Source of the DNA: Acidobacteriota bacterium
Lineage (GTDB): Bacteria; Acidobacteriota; Terriglobia; Bryobacterales; UBA6623
Direction: 5' to 3'
Assembly (NCBI GenBank): GCA_016125275.1
Contig: WGMB01000003.1
Location: 992,001 to 1,056,000 of the forward strand
DNA: 64,000 bases
Position numbers and translations under genes: made by a program. Positions 63,037 to 64,000 of the stretch are shown piece by piece. The first letter of the stretch is position 1; each line of letters opens with the position of its first letter. A model generated the notes under the pieces. It saw nothing but the letters and a program-made list of their open reading frames with translations. It did no database searches and was not told the origin of the DNA.

Positions 63037-63678
63037 TCACTTGTCGAACTGCATCTGAGCTTCCCCGTATGGCCCATCGTAGTAGAACACCAGCCGTTTG
63101 AGCTTGTTCTTCGGGTTCACCTGGAAGTACAAGTAGCCGGAGATGTCCTGATTCGTCTCGTCGAGCGGCAACTCGAGCGCCTCGAGGCGTTCGACCAGAG
63201 TCTGCGTGCTGGCGTCGTGCTTGGCGTTCACCGTCGTCTCAGCCGTCCCGCCGCCGCCGTTGCCGACGCCGGTGGGCCGCTGGCCGATCCCCGGCAGGCC
63301 GCCGCCCAGCACGGGCCCGGCCTGGCCGAACACACCGCCGCCGGAGGTGCGCCCCTGGCCCAGCGCCAGGACCGAAGAACCGGCGATGCGGCTCGGCGAC
63401 TGGGCGTGCGAGGTCTCGTTGTCGGCGCGCGACTTGAGCAGAAAGTCTTCCCGGCTCAACTTCATGTGCGTGTCGTAGAACGGCCGCAGCTTCAGTTCGA
63501 TCAGGATGAACTCCTCGTCGAGATCGTCGCCCAGCATCTGCTCGATCTGGCGGACGTCATTGATCAGCCGCGCGCTGAGCTCGAGCTTCTCGAGACGCAC
63601 GGTGCGCCATTCCGTCTGCGCACACAATGGCGCGACGGCCGCCAGGGCTGTCATCGAGAACCAGAGCAAAGACCGCAT
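63037..63678 (-). CDS. exported hypothetical protein
   Basis: 213 residues with a signal peptide (SMTALAAVAPLCAQ). The N-terminal part is predicted mixed helix and strand (LEKLELSARLINDVRQIEQML, FILIELKLRPFYDTHMKL), the middle is a Gly-rich low-complexity stretch (GQGRTSGGGVFGQAGPVLGGG) and the end may form strands (DISGYLYFQVNPKNKLKRLVFYYDG). I do not recognise a family. It lies upstream of bamA and skp on the same strand, so an envelope role is plausible but not shown. Confidence 0.65.
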   Translation of the reverse strand: MRSLLWFSMTALAAVAPLCAQTEWRTVRLEKLELSARLINDVRQIEQMLGDDLDEEFILIELKLRPFYDTHMKLSREDFLLKSRADNETSHAQSPSRIAGSSVLALGQGRTSGGGVFGQAGPVLGGGLPGIGQRPTGVGNGGGGTAETTVNAKHDASTQTLVERLEALELPLDETNQDISGYLYFQVNPKNKLKRLVFYYDGPYGEAQMQFDK

Positions 63679-63789
63679 GGCGATCCCCTAAACCCGAGGG
63701 CGATTATGACACATGCCCGGCGGCTTCGCGGTTCGGCTCCATACATGGCGTGGAGGACGGCGCCCTTACGCTACGATCAGGCAAACGGC

Positions 63790-64000
63790 ATGTCGAAACA
63801 GTGGATGCTCGGCGTCGGCGTCGGCCTGGATCTGGGCGGGATTGCGCTGATCGTGCTCGGACTGGAGGAAGCCGGCTGGCAGTTGGCCTTGGGGCTGGCG
63901 ATGATGCTGGTCGGCACGGTGCTGGTCACCAGGGCCTTTCAAGGCGCGGAGGCGCCGGCCGAACCGGACGCCGCCACGGTCAGCCGCAAGCTGGACCGAT
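63790..64000 (+). CDS. small membrane protein, 3' end outside the window
   Basis: The frame opens with ATG 63790 and is still open at the right edge (70 codons). Two hydrophobic segments (LGVGVGLDLGGIALIVLGL and LALGLAMMLVGTVLV) are followed by an Ala/Pro/Glu-rich stretch. TACGAT at 63772-63777 could be a -10 box. Not recognised. Confidence 0.45.
   Translation, partial: MSKQWMLGVGVGLDLGGIALIVLGLEEAGWQLALGLAMMLVGTVLVTRAFQGAEAPAEPDAATVSRKLDR

Noticed and set aside
1-64000. CRISPR arrays and insertion sequences
   Set aside because: No regularly spaced repeats, transposase frames or paired terminal inverted repeats were found; repeated short motifs all fall in coding repeats such as FG-GAP or TPR units.

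Overview
The window is a high-GC, gene-dense stretch of a Gram-negative chromosome. It most likely comes from an Acidobacteriota of the Bryobacterales/Solibacter type. The pointers are a 'Solibacter' TIGR03437-type domain protein (17522-19198), a PadR regulator followed by an ADOP/MacB-like permease (22596-25601), a TIGR03790-type protein (12955-14067), and two roughly 1100-residue Oar-like outer-membrane receptors with an N-terminal carboxypeptidase-regulatory domain. BamA and Skp/OmpH confirm an outer membrane. No rRNA, tRNA, CRISPR array, transposase or integrase was seen.

Layout. 1-10001: a division and cell-wall (dcw) operon on the + strand, murF(partial)-mraY-murD-ftsW-murG-murC-ftsQ-ftsA-ftsZ, with overlapping or closely spaced genes and no murB or ddl between murC and ftsQ. 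10178-19198: envelope and export genes, including a DUF885-like lipoprotein that has lost its metal-binding motif, a PfkB kinase, a TIGR03790 protein, a lectin-like secreted protein, an FHA-lytic transglycosylase fusion, and two surface proteins. 19295-22380: two exported RraA-fold paralogues separated by an AT-rich gene encoding a deoxyribosyltransferase/TIR-like domain plus TPR-like repeats, the best candidate in the window for an acquired conflict system. 22423-27194: a 41-residue small protein, PadR with an overlapping palindromic operator, the ADOP permease and an exported MlrC/M81 protein. 27325-30298: an MlaE-MlaF-MlaD lipid-transport operon whose MCE protein ends in an OmpA-like domain. 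30303-31041: a small CWC zinc-binding protein and an orphan phage-tail-tube (gp19) protein.

31196-36902: an Oar-like receptor divergent from a GntR/FCD regulator with its own palindrome, then an AT-rich gene for an HsdR_N nuclease-like protein. 37169-43394: a TAT-exported PhoD-like phosphodiesterase, an unknown protein, a TPR protein and an ASPIC/UnbV FG-GAP protein. 43442-46753: a second Oar-like receptor. 46952-48388: a membrane diguanylate cyclase broken by one in-frame amber codon. 48514-55985: leuS, a vapBC pair, nfo, an OmpA-family protein, a PQQ-propeller protein and a flippase, all on the minus strand. 56094-59033: a GAF-ANTAR RNA-binding regulator, a small zinc-finger-like protein, a 424-bp non-coding stretch and an ATP/ADP-translocase-like carrier. 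59126-63678: skp, bamA and a secreted unknown protein on the minus strand. From 63790 a small membrane protein runs off the end.

Several genes appear to be leaderless: a TAnnnT -10 box lies 6-8 nt before the start codon, which explains otherwise odd TTG and GTG starts. The main oddities are the AT-rich insertion between the RraA paralogues, a one-base frameshift in the first RraA gene, the amber codon in the GGDEF domain, a DUF885 protein without its catalytic motif, the FHA-transglycosylase fusion, and the orphan tail-tube gene.
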